DNA of 64,000 bases from Ornithinimicrobium cavernae (GTDB taxonomy: Bacteria; Actinomycetota; Actinomycetes; Actinomycetales; Dermatophilaceae): assembly GCF_003121625.1 (NCBI RefSeq), contig NZ_QDDJ01000015.1, positions 1 through 64,000 of the forward strand, read 5' to 3'. A program made the translations under genes and the position numbers. The notes beneath the pieces are model-generated. The model was not told the origin of the DNA, ran no database searches, and saw only the letters and a program-made list of their open reading frames with translations. Below are positions 35,771 to 44,455 of the stretch, piece by piece (position 1 is the first letter of the stretch; each line of letters opens with the position of its first letter).

Positions 35771-35857
35771 CCGACTCCTCCCTACGTTGGCAGGAGTGCC
35801 AGGGGACAGCCCTGGCCTCCAACCAGGTTCTGCAGGCTCTGAAGGTGGGAAACAACG

Positions 35858-36649
35858 ATGCTCCCCAATGACACATTCGCTGGCCGGGTCTCGCTCGTCA
35901 CGGGCGGCTCCTCCGGCATCGGAGAGGCGATCGCCCAGGAGCTCGCCCGACTCGGCTCTGACGTCGCGATCGTCGGGCGACGACAGGAGCAGCTCGATGC
36001 CGCGGCGGAACGGCTGCAGGAGCACGGCACCCGGGTCGCGACCTACGCCGTCGACGTGCGGGAACGGCCGGCGGTCGAGGCTGCGGTCTCCGATGTCGTT
36101 GAGCAGTGGGGCCGGATCGACCACCTGGTGAACAGCGCGGCCGGCAACTTCCAGGCCAGGCCCGAGGACCTCTCCCCCAATGCCTGGTCGGCGGTCGTGC
36201 GGATCGTGCTCGACGGGACGTGGAACTTCAGCCAGGTCGTCGGGCAGCACATGATCGAGCGCGGTGGTGGCGGGTCGATCCTCAGCATCGGCACCACGGC
36301 CGCCCTGATCGGCGGACCGAGCACCGTGCACTCCACGTCCGCCAAGGCGGGCGTCATCGCCCTCACCAAGTCGCTGGGGGCCGCCTGGGCGGAGCACGGC
36401 ATCCGGGTCAACGTCATGACTCCCGGACCGACAGAGGGCACCGGGGCGATGACCTTCCTCTTCGGCGGGGAGGGCCAGTGGGACGAGCAGGTCCAGGCGA
36501 TCCCCATGAAGCGGATGCTCACGCGGCAGGAGGCGGCGGACGCGTCGGTCTACCTGCTCAGCGACTACGCGAGCTATGTCACCGGACACAACCTGGTGAT
36601 CGACGGCGGACGCTCGCTGGGCCGCGCAGGAGGGGTCTTCGGTGGCTGA
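35858..36649 (+). CDS. SDR oxidoreductase, 2,4-dienoyl-CoA reductase-like
   Basis: A 263-residue short-chain dehydrogenase with TGGSSGIG and a long stretch typical of DECR-type enzymes (NSAAGNFQARPEDLSPNAW). The usual YxxxK is replaced by SxxxK (HSTSAKAG), as in 2,4-dienoyl-CoA reductases, where a tyrosine from elsewhere is used. It likely reduces an unsaturated acyl-CoA with NADPH. AGGTGGG precedes ATG 35858. It overlaps the CoA-transferase gene by 8 bp and opens the divergent plus-strand operon. Confidence 0.8.
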   Translation: MLPNDTFAGRVSLVTGGSSGIGEAIAQELARLGSDVAIVGRRQEQLDAAAERLQEHGTRVATYAVDVRERPAVEAAVSDVVEQWGRIDHLVNSAAGNFQARPEDLSPNAWSAVVRIVLDGTWNFSQVVGQHMIERGGGGSILSIGTTAALIGGPSTVHSTSAKAGVIALTKSLGAAWAEHGIRVNVMTPGPTEGTGAMTFLFGGEGQWDEQVQAIPMKRMLTRQEAADASVYLLSDYASYVTGHNLVIDGGRSLGRAGGVFGG

Positions 36650-37889
36650 CACCCAGCCCACCGGGCCGCTCGCCGGCATCAGGGTGCTCGACCTCACCCG
36701 GGTCCTCTCCGGCCCGTTCGCGACGATGATCCTCGCGGACCTGGGCGCCGACGTGGTCAAGATCGAGGACCCGGCGCGAGGTGACGACACCCGGCACTGG
36801 GGGCCACCGTTCGTCGAGACCGAGTCGGCCTACTTCATGAGCGTCAACCGCAACAAGCGCAGTCTCGCGCTGGACCTGAAGTCCGACCGCGGACGCGAGA
36901 TCGCCCGGGCGCTGGCCGCGGAGGTCGACGTGGTCGTGGAGAACTTCCGACCGGGCGTCGCCGCGCGCCTGGGTCTGGGCTACGAGGCGGTGCGCGAGCT
37001 CAACCCCGGAGTCATCTACGCGTCGATCAGCGGCTACGGACAGGACAGCTCCGAGTCCGACAAACCCGGTTACGACCCGATCATGCAGGCCCGCAGCGGA
37101 CTGATGAGCATCACCGGCGAGGCCCTGGGTGGGCCGGCCCGCGTGGGCGTCGCGAGCGCGGACATCAGCGCGGGCATGTGGACCGCCATCGGCACCCTGG
37201 CCGCGCTGCACCACCGCACGGCAACCGGCCGGGGCCAGTGGCTGGATCTCTCGCTGCTCGACGCCCAGGTGTCCTGGCTCTCCAACGTCGCGGGCGCGTG
37301 GTTCGCCTCCGGCGGTGTCCCCGCCCGCTACGGCACCGGCCACCCCAGCATCGTGCCCTCGGAGGCGTTCGCCACCAGCGACGGTCTGCTGATGGTGGCC
37401 GCCGGCAACGACGCCATGTGGGTGCGGATGGCGCAGGCCCTCGGCGTGGAGCGCCTGCTCGAGGACGCCCGCTTCGCGACGAACGCGCACCGGGTGGCGC
37501 ACCGCGAGGAGCTGCGCGGCGAGCTCGAGCGGGTCCTGGCGACAGACACCACGCAGGCCTGGCTCGAGCGACTCGATGCGGCTGCGGTGCCGGCCGCACG
37601 GGTCAACTCCATCGGCGAGGCCCTCTCGGACCCACTCCTGCGGGAGCGGGACATGATCGTCGAGCTCGAGCACCAGAGCGTCGGACCGGTCCGAAGCGTC
37701 GGGTCACCGGTCAGGCTGTCCGAGACACCGCCCTCCATGCGGTCCGCCCCGCCGGTCCTGGGCCAGGACACCCGCGCGGTCCTCACCGAGCTGGGTCTGG
37801 ACCCCGCAGAGATCCAGGACCTCATCGACCGCGGACAGGTCACCGCCGGGGACCCGGCGGCCGACCGCGCGCAGCGGCTCCGTGCCTGA
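36642..37889 (+). CDS. Class III (CaiB/BaiF) CoA-transferase
   Basis: A 415-residue family III CoA-transferase starting at GTG 36642: GIRVLDLTRVLSGPFATMIL, NRNKRSLALDLKS, NFRPGV and the catalytic Asp in YDPIMQARSG. It moves CoA between an acyl-CoA donor and a carboxylate, presumably activating the acid imported by TctCBA or an intermediate. It is translationally coupled to the dienoyl-CoA-reductase-like gene. Specificity is unknown. Confidence 0.9.
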   Translation: MADTQPTGPLAGIRVLDLTRVLSGPFATMILADLGADVVKIEDPARGDDTRHWGPPFVETESAYFMSVNRNKRSLALDLKSDRGREIARALAAEVDVVVENFRPGVAARLGLGYEAVRELNPGVIYASISGYGQDSSESDKPGYDPIMQARSGLMSITGEALGGPARVGVASADISAGMWTAIGTLAALHHRTATGRGQWLDLSLLDAQVSWLSNVAGAWFASGGVPARYGTGHPSIVPSEAFATSDGLLMVAAGNDAMWVRMAQALGVERLLEDARFATNAHRVAHREELRGELERVLATDTTQAWLERLDAAAVPAARVNSIGEALSDPLLRERDMIVELEHQSVGPVRSVGSPVRLSETPPSMRSAPPVLGQDTRAVLTELGLDPAEIQDLIDRGQVTAGDPAADRAQRLRA

Positions 37890-37932
37890 AACGGGAGGCC
37901 GCTGGCGGGATCCGCTGTGCCATGCTGGCGCG

Positions 37933-38847
37933 ATGGAGATCCGGCACCTGCGCTACTTCGTGGTGGTGGCCGAGGAGCTCCACTTCAACCGCGCCGCCGA
38001 GCGGCTGCACATGCAGCAGCCTCCCCTGAGCCGACAGATCCGCCAGCTCGAGAAGGAGCTCGGCACCGAGCTGTTCCACCGCACGACCCGCTCGGTCAAG
38101 CTCACCGAGGCAGGCCGGGCCTTCGAGGTCGAGGCACGGGCCATCCTCGAGAAGGTGGACGCCTCCCGCCAGGTCGCGGTCCGGGCGGCCCACGGTCTCA
38201 CCGGGCGCCTGGCCGTCGGCTTCACCGGCTCCAACACCTACTCCATGCTGCCCCTCGTCGCCAGGCGCTTCCGCGAGGAGTTCCCGGACGCCGAGCTGCA
38301 CGCCCAGGGCGAGATGCTGACCCCAGCGCAGGAGGAGGCCCTCCTCACCCGGCAGCTCGACGCCTGCTTCGGACGCCAGGAGCTGGTGGGGCCGGAGTTC
38401 GAGTCCCGGGTCATCTGCACGGAGGCCATCACGGTGCTGCTGCCGCAGGACCACCGGCTCGCCGGACGCGACTCCGTCCGCCTCGACGAGCTGGCAGACG
38501 ACCCGTTCGTGACGTACCCGAGCCGCTACGGCTCCACGATGTTCGAGCTCACCGTCAACTCCTGCCGGGAGGCCGGCTTCTCCCCGCGGATCGTGCAGGA
38601 GGTCACCCAGACCTCGACGCTCGTCAGCCTGGTCGCCGCGGGCTTCGGCGTCGCCCTCGCCGCAGAGTCCGTGCAGCACATCCACGTCACCGGTGCGGTG
38701 CACAAGCCGCTGTCCTGGCCGGCGGTGACCAGCGACCTCGTGCTGGCCTGGCGCCGGGACAACGACCTCCCCCTGCTGGCCCGCTTCCTGGAGATGGTCG
38801 AGCGGATGGACTTCCCGACGTCGGAGGACCCGCCGGCGTCCGCCTGA
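37933..38847 (+). CDS. LysR-family transcriptional regulator
   Basis: A 304-residue LysR regulator: N-terminal winged helix (MEIRHLRYFVVVAEELHFNR through QPPLSRQIRQLEKELG) and a type-2 periplasmic-binding-like effector domain. The opening is of the CatR/BenM/CatM style common in aromatic catabolism. ATG 37933 is chosen; the upstream frame is inside the end of the CoA-transferase gene. It most likely controls the divergent tct-cat and SDR/CoA-transferase operons, using a pathway intermediate as inducer; muconate is plausible given catB. Confidence 0.88.
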   Translation: MEIRHLRYFVVVAEELHFNRAAERLHMQQPPLSRQIRQLEKELGTELFHRTTRSVKLTEAGRAFEVEARAILEKVDASRQVAVRAAHGLTGRLAVGFTGSNTYSMLPLVARRFREEFPDAELHAQGEMLTPAQEEALLTRQLDACFGRQELVGPEFESRVICTEAITVLLPQDHRLAGRDSVRLDELADDPFVTYPSRYGSTMFELTVNSCREAGFSPRIVQEVTQTSTLVSLVAAGFGVALAAESVQHIHVTGAVHKPLSWPAVTSDLVLAWRRDNDLPLLARFLEMVERMDFPTSEDPPASA

Positions 38848-38908
38848 CCCGCGACACGGGCCGGAACCCGGGTGCGCCGGGAACCACCCGTACGGCAGGA
38901 TGGGCGCC

Positions 38909-40342
38909 ATGGTTGCGCACCAGGGAGACATCGCCCTGGCCGTCGCCCGGGCAGAGGCCGACGTGCGCTCGATGGAGCGCGTGAGGCTCGCGAAGAAGAC
39001 GTCAAACCTGTTCCGCCCGCGCGCGGCCGACGGGGCCGCCGGGCTGGACCTGTCCGCGTTCACCGGCGTCCTGGCGACGACCACGGCCACCGCGGACCGT
39101 CCCGCCACGGCCACGGTCGGGGGCCTGACGACCTACGAGCAGCTGGTCGACGAGCTGCTCCCGCTCGGACAGGTGCCGCTGGTGGTCCCCCAGCTGCGGA
39201 CCATCACCCTCGGCGGCGCGGTCACGGGCCTGGGCATCGAGTCCACCAGCTTCCGGGACGGCCTGCCCCACGAGTCGGTGACGGCGATGCAGGTCCTGAC
39301 CGGCACGGGCGAGGCGGTCACCGCGACACCGGACAACGCGCACGCCGACCTGTTCCACGCCTTCCCCAACAGCTACGGGTCGCTGGGCTACGCGCTCACC
39401 CTGACCATCGAGACGGCCCCGACGCATCCGTATGTCGCGTTGCGGCACGTGCGGTTCACCCGCCTCGAGGACGTGGTCGCCGCGATCGGCCACATTATGG
39501 AGGCACGGGACTGGGACGGCGAGCCCGTCGACTTCCTCGACGGGGTGGTGTTCTCCGCGACCGAGTCCTACCTGACCCTGGGGCGCTGGGCCGACAACAC
39601 CGAGGGTTACGCCGGCCCCAGCGACTACACGGGCCAGCAGATCTACTACCGCTCGATCCAGCACCGCCGCCGCGACCTGCTGACCGTCCGGGACTACCTG
39701 TGGCGCTGGGACACGGACTGGTTCTGGTGCTCGCGTGCCTTCGGCGCGCAGGTCCCCGCGATCCGGCGGGTTTGGCCACGACGCCTGCTGCGCAGCGACT
39801 TCTACTGGAAGATCCAGGACCTCGAGGCGCGCCGCGGGGTCGTCGCCCGGATCGACCGGCTCCGCGGCCGACCCGCCCAGGAGCGCGTCATCCAGGACGT
39901 CGAGATCCCCCTGGACCACACGGCCGAGTTCCTGCACTGGTTCCTGGCCAGTGTCCCCATCGAGCCGCTCTGGCTGTGCCCGGTCCAGCTCCGGGACACC
40001 GGGACCGCCGGTGACGTGACCGCCGCCCCCGGTGCACGGCATACGGACCCTGCGACCCCCTGGCCCCTGTATCCCATGCGCGCCGGCACCCCGTATGTCA
40101 ACGTCGGCTTCTGGTCGGCCGTGCCGATCACCGAGGGCCGCCGGCACGGCGACACCAACCGGGCGATCGAGGCCCGGGTGACCGAGCTCGGCGGGCACAA
40201 GGGGCTCTACTCCGAGGCGTTCTACGACGAGCAGACCTTCGCCGCGCTCTACGGCGGGGTGACCTACGACCGGGTCAAGGAGCGGTACGACCCCGACGGC
40301 CGCTTCCCGACCCTTTACGACAAGGCGGTGCGCGCACGATGA
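38909..40342 (+). CDS. tmsA: FAD-binding oxidoreductase TmsA-like (10-methyl fatty acid synthesis)
   Basis: A 477-residue FAD-linked oxidoreductase (FAD_binding_4/DHCR24-like; Rv0449c relative). The FAD-binding part includes VPQLRTITLGGAVTGLGIES and HAFPNSYGSLGYALTLTIET. In actinomycetes this protein reduces the 10-methylene intermediate to the 10-methyl (tuberculostearic) fatty acid using NADPH. ATG 38909 is preferred because AGGA lies about 8 bp upstream; ATG 38900 is also in frame. It overlaps the methyltransferase gene as ATGA, the conserved tmsA-tmsB pairing. No tmsC homologue is adjacent. Confidence 0.82.
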   Translation: MVAHQGDIALAVARAEADVRSMERVRLAKKTSNLFRPRAADGAAGLDLSAFTGVLATTTATADRPATATVGGLTTYEQLVDELLPLGQVPLVVPQLRTITLGGAVTGLGIESTSFRDGLPHESVTAMQVLTGTGEAVTATPDNAHADLFHAFPNSYGSLGYALTLTIETAPTHPYVALRHVRFTRLEDVVAAIGHIMEARDWDGEPVDFLDGVVFSATESYLTLGRWADNTEGYAGPSDYTGQQIYYRSIQHRRRDLLTVRDYLWRWDTDWFWCSRAFGAQVPAIRRVWPRRLLRSDFYWKIQDLEARRGVVARIDRLRGRPAQERVIQDVEIPLDHTAEFLHWFLASVPIEPLWLCPVQLRDTGTAGDVTAAPGARHTDPATPWPLYPMRAGTPYVNVGFWSAVPITEGRRHGDTNRAIEARVTELGGHKGLYSEAFYDEQTFAALYGGVTYDRVKERYDPDGRFPTLYDKAVRAR

Positions 40343-41631
40343 GCATGACGGTCGGCGAGGCCTTCGACCGGTACTTCGGTTCCGGGAGCGGGTTGCGGGT
40401 CGAGGCGTATGACGGGTCCGTCGGCGGCGACCCGGACGGCCAGGTGCTGCGGCTGCGCAGCCCCGAGGCGCTCAACTACCTGCTCACCGCGCCCCGCTCG
40501 ATCGGCATGATGCGGGCCTACCTGACCGGCGAGCTCAGCATCGAGGGCATGGACGAGGGCAACCCCTACCCCGAGCTGACGACCTACCTGACCCGCCTCT
40601 CCGCGCGCCGGCCGAGCCTGCGCGAGCTGCCGGACCTGGCGCGGTTCGTCGCCGAGACCGGCCTGCACGTGCCGGACCTGCCGCCGCAGGAGGCCCCCGC
40701 CCCGTGGCGCCGCCTGGCCTACGGCCTGCGTCACGGCCGGGCGCGCGACGCGAGTGCGATCGCGCACCACTACGACGTGTCCAACACGTTCTACGAGATG
40801 GTGCTCGGCCCGTCGATGGCCTACACCTGCGCGGTCTATCCGGACGCCGAGGCGTCCCTGGAGGAGGCCCAGTCCTACAAGTTCGATCTCGTATGCCGCA
40901 AGCTGGGTCTGTCTCCCGGCATGCGTCTGCTGGATGTCGGGTGCGGGTGGGGCGGCATGGTCCGGCACGCCGTGACGCACTACGGCGTGACCGCGCTGGG
41001 GGTGACCCTCTCCCGCAACCAGGCCCGCTGGGGACAGGAGATGATCGAGCGGGAGGGCTTGACCGGCCGCGCCGAGATCCGGCACACCGACTACCGGGAC
41101 GTGACCGAGCGGGGGTTCGACGCGGTCTCGAGCATCGGCCTCACCGAGCACATCGGGGTGCGCAACTACCCCGCATACTTCCGCTTCCTGCACGAGCGCC
41201 TGCGGGACGAGGGCCGCCTGCTGAACCACTGCATCACCCGTCCCGACAACACCCGCAACGGGATGCTGCGTGACCCGTTCACCAACCGCTACACCTTCCC
41301 TGACGGCGAGCTGTCCGGCTCCGGCCACATCGTCGCGGTGATGGAGGACACGGGCTTCGAGGTGCGCCACCAGGAGAACCTGCGCGAGCACTACGCGCGG
41401 ACGACGGGCGCGTGGTCGGAGAACCTGTCGGCCAACTGGGAGGCCTGTGTGGCCGAGGCCGGGCTGGGCACCGCCCGCGTCTGGGGCGTCTACCTCGCCG
41501 GGTCGCGGGTCAACTTCGAGCACAACAACATCCAGCTGCACCAGGTGCTGGGCGTGCGCACCTCCGACACCGGCAACGCGGGCCTCCCGCTGCGACCGTC
41601 GTGGGACGTCGAGGCCGCCGTCCGCGACTGA
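40339..41631 (+). CDS. tmsB: SAM-dependent fatty-acyl methyltransferase TmsB/UfaA1-like
   Basis: A 430-residue cyclopropane-fatty-acid-synthase-type methyltransferase: HHYDVSNTFYEMVLGPSMAY substrate-side motif, SAM loop LDVGCGWGG (about 198-206), then LSRNQARWGQEM and SIGLTEHIG. As in TmsB/UfaA1, it would methylate C10 of a delta-9 oleoyl chain in a phospholipid to a 10-methylene group, which TmsA then reduces. A plain cyclopropane synthase is the alternative; the coupled tmsA argues against that. Confidence 0.85.
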   Translation: MSMTVGEAFDRYFGSGSGLRVEAYDGSVGGDPDGQVLRLRSPEALNYLLTAPRSIGMMRAYLTGELSIEGMDEGNPYPELTTYLTRLSARRPSLRELPDLARFVAETGLHVPDLPPQEAPAPWRRLAYGLRHGRARDASAIAHHYDVSNTFYEMVLGPSMAYTCAVYPDAEASLEEAQSYKFDLVCRKLGLSPGMRLLDVGCGWGGMVRHAVTHYGVTALGVTLSRNQARWGQEMIEREGLTGRAEIRHTDYRDVTERGFDAVSSIGLTEHIGVRNYPAYFRFLHERLRDEGRLLNHCITRPDNTRNGMLRDPFTNRYTFPDGELSGSGHIVAVMEDTGFEVRHQENLREHYARTTGAWSENLSANWEACVAEAGLGTARVWGVYLAGSRVNFEHNNIQLHQVLGVRTSDTGNAGLPLRPSWDVEAAVRD

Positions 41632-41667
41632 CCGTCCATCGACCGGGCGGTCGCCGGCCGGCGAGAG

Positions 41668-42486
41668 TCAGCGGCGGTGCCCGACCGTGAGCAGGTACTC
41701 GTAGCGGAGGACCACCTGCCCGTCGGCGGCCGGCCTGCTGTGACGGGTCGCGAAGTCCAGCAGGTCCCGGTCCAGGTCCGCGGTCCTCCCCCGGTCGTCG
41801 GCACCGTCGGTGTAGGCGGCCACGATGGGGCCGAAGGTGCGCCTGAGCAGGTCCACGTAGGCGGCCGGGCTCGCGGCGTACTCCCCGTAGTCCCCACGCG
41901 TGAACCGCAGGTCGACACGGTCACCGAACAGCCGGCGCACGTGCTCCTCACTCCCCCACAGGAGCGGCGGTGACGCGTCCGGCGGCAGTGGTGGCAGGTG
42001 GGGCGCCAACGCCTCGAAGAAGCCGGTCATGATGCCCTCGGGGGTGAACGTGAGCAGACCGATCGTGCCGCCCTCGTGGCAGACGCGGACCAGCTCATCA
42101 GCAGCCGCCTGGTGATGGGGTGCGAACATCACGCCGAAGGACGAGGTCACCACGTCGAACTCGCCGTCCGCATACGGCAGGTTCTCTGCGTCGGCCTCGA
42201 CCCACTCGAGATCGACGCCGTGGGCCCGTGCCTCTCGCCGGCCGGCGTCGAAGTTCTCCGGCGTGAGGTCCGAGGCGACGACCGACGCTCCGGTCTCGGC
42301 CGCGCGGATCGCGGTGTTGCCGGTGCCGGCGGCGACATCGAGCACTCGCTGACCAGGGCCGATGCCGCACGCCTGCACCAGCACCGGGCCCATCTCCCAG
42401 ATCGTCGCCCGGGCGAACGCGTGGTAGTCACCCTGTGCCCAGGCCGAGCGGGCGGCGACCTTCACCGGATCTGTAGTGCTGTCCAT
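41668..42486 (-). CDS. Class I SAM-dependent methyltransferase
   Basis: A 272-residue methyltransferase of the Methyltransf_11/25 type: LDVAAGTGNTAIRAAETGAS as SAM motif I, ASDLTPENF, EADAENLPYADGEFDVVTSS. Substrate unknown. ATG 42486 gives MDSTTDPVKVAARSAWAQGD; an in-frame ATG at 42522 would add 12 residues. It lies 67 bp downstream of the LuxR/TPR regulator on the same strand, an arrangement suggesting regulation by it. It is convergent with tmsB. Confidence 0.83.
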   Translation of the reverse strand: MDSTTDPVKVAARSAWAQGDYHAFARATIWEMGPVLVQACGIGPGQRVLDVAAGTGNTAIRAAETGASVVASDLTPENFDAGRREARAHGVDLEWVEADAENLPYADGEFDVVTSSFGVMFAPHHQAAADELVRVCHEGGTIGLLTFTPEGIMTGFFEALAPHLPPLPPDASPPLLWGSEEHVRRLFGDRVDLRFTRGDYGEYAASPAAYVDLLRRTFGPIVAAYTDGADDRGRTADLDRDLLDFATRHSRPAADGQVVLRYEYLLTVGHRR

Positions 42487-42553
42487 CTCCGCACCGTACG
42501 AAGCGGCGACAGTGCGGCGCATCGCCAGAACGGGCCATCTGAGGTCGCTGCGT

Positions 42554-44221
42554 TCAGTGAACCCAGCCGGAGCGGACGGCGAGGGCGGCAGCGGCCGTGC
42601 GGGACGGCAGGTCGAGCTTGCGCAGGATGTTGGTGACGTGTCGGTGCACCGTGTGCTCCGACACCACGAGCCGGTGGGCGATCTCACGGTTGGTGAGACC
42701 CTCGGCGAGCAGGACGAGCACGTCCTGCTCGCGCGCCGTGACCGGTAGGCCCGTGCCCCGCTGTGCCGGTGCGGTGGAGAGGGCCATGAGGCGGCGTGCC
42801 CGGGTGGCCTCGGTCCGGGCCCCGAGCGCAGTCAGCGCGGTGAGTGCGTCCCCGGCCTCCCGCTCCGCGAGCGGGAGCCGGTCGAGCGCCACCAGACTGG
42901 TGGCGAGGTCGACGCGTGCCCGTGCTGCCTCGAACGGCGCTCCGCACCGGGTGAACCTGTCGACGGCGTCCTCGAAGCGGGTGCGCGCCGCCTCATGGTC
43001 CCCGGACGCCGCGGCCACCAGTCCCTCACCCAGCGACGTCAGGGCTCCCACCGGCTCCGTGCCGACGAGCCGGTCGAGCTCGCGGAGCGACTCGAGCACC
43101 TCCCCCGCCCGCTCGAGGTCACCCGCCCCTATCCGTGACCGCAGCAGGTGCTCCAGCGCCGGGGCGTGATCGACCCGTCGCTCCGGCGGTGACTGGCGCA
43201 CCATCCTCTCAACCAGCTCGGCGGAGCGTCGCACGTACCCTCGATCGAACTCCAGCCGTGCCTGACACAGCAGGGCCTGGCCAGAGGCCCCGGCACGCTC
43301 CAAGAGCGTCGACACGTCACTCTGCCGACCCTGGCGTCGCCGCAGCTCGGCGAGTGCCACGAGCGGCATACCGACAAACGCCGGCCGTGACCGGGCGAAG
43401 TCCTGCACCGAGGACTCCAGCAACCGCTCCGCGTCGGCCCACTGGCCACGCCACAGTCGGACGGTGCCGTACTCCGCGCGACACACAGCGCGAAGGTACC
43501 GGCTGCCGTACCGGTCGGCGAAGTCGGCGATGCGCTCACACCACTCGGCAGCCCGCTCCAGGTCGAGCACAGCGGCACAGGCGGAGACCAGGAAGCAGCA
43601 GGCCCAGCCCCCAGCAATCGGGTTGGTCGCGTCCCCGGCCATGGCCGTCGCCTCCTCGAGACGGCACATGCCCTCGTCGACCTTCGTGGCCCCCACCAGG
43701 ATCGCTCCCTCGAGGGCCAGGCCGAGCATCTGGACGTCCGGGTCCTCCAGCTGACGTCCTGCCTCGGTGGCCTCGGCCGCCAGGTGCGCCGCAGCGGCGT
43801 CGTCGCCCCGACCGGCGGCCAGGTAGCCCTCGAGAAAGGCCAGCCAGCCGTGCTCGGGACAGAGAGGGGCGTCGGCCAGGAGCCGGTGAGCCCGGCGAAG
43901 CCAGCCGCTCGCCACCGAGGCGGCCGCCCGGAAGTCGAGGTTGTCACTGGCCAGCCAGATCGCCAGCCGCGCCGCGGCCACGTCCTCGTGACGCTCGCGA
44001 TACAGGCGGAAGGCGCTCTGGCGGGCCGTAAACACCCCGTCTGCATCATCCAGCCACCAGGCTGCCCAGGCGAGTCCCTCGAACGCCTCGGCGGACTCGT
44101 CCAGGGCGAGGGCCTGGGTGAACGACGAGCGCGCGGCCGCCCACCGGGCGTCCGACAACTGCGCCCAGCCGGCGGTGAGCGCTCTCGGACCAGAGTCGAC
44201 CTGCGGTTCACCCATCGCCAT
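42554..44221 (-). CDS. LuxR-family regulator with TPR-like sensor region
   Basis: A 555-residue protein: an all-helical TPR-like array over residues about 10-470 and a C-terminal LuxR HTH (LPVTAREQDVLVLLAEGLTN, then REIAHRLVVSEHTVHRHVTN). There is no P-loop, so it is a non-STAND MalT-like remnant or a TPR-only LuxR. ATG 44221 is used; ATG 44215 is two codons on. It probably regulates the following methyltransferase gene and is divergent from the second subtilase. Effector unknown. Confidence 0.85.
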   Translation of the reverse strand: MAMGEPQVDSGPRALTAGWAQLSDARWAAARSSFTQALALDESAEAFEGLAWAAWWLDDADGVFTARQSAFRLYRERHEDVAAARLAIWLASDNLDFRAAASVASGWLRRAHRLLADAPLCPEHGWLAFLEGYLAAGRGDDAAAAHLAAEATEAGRQLEDPDVQMLGLALEGAILVGATKVDEGMCRLEEATAMAGDATNPIAGGWACCFLVSACAAVLDLERAAEWCERIADFADRYGSRYLRAVCRAEYGTVRLWRGQWADAERLLESSVQDFARSRPAFVGMPLVALAELRRRQGRQSDVSTLLERAGASGQALLCQARLEFDRGYVRRSAELVERMVRQSPPERRVDHAPALEHLLRSRIGAGDLERAGEVLESLRELDRLVGTEPVGALTSLGEGLVAAASGDHEAARTRFEDAVDRFTRCGAPFEAARARVDLATSLVALDRLPLAEREAGDALTALTALGARTEATRARRLMALSTAPAQRGTGLPVTAREQDVLVLLAEGLTNREIAHRLVVSEHTVHRHVTNILRKLDLPSRTAAAALAVRSGWVH

Positions 44222-44455
44222 CAGTCTCGCGCGCTCGCGCACGGGCCGCACCCCGTCAGAGGCTGGCCGTGCGAGCACGTGATCACCGTGAAACACCAGG
44301 TGGGAGGCCGGACGCCCCCGGACGACACCCCGCGCACCCGGTGGCCCGGGCCACCCGCTCGCTAGGTTCTGGCACGTCCTTGGCCATAACCTGAGCCGGG
44401 GAGTCCGGGGGGCCGGGCTCCAGACACGTCTCGGACGGACTCGGAGGTCTCACCC

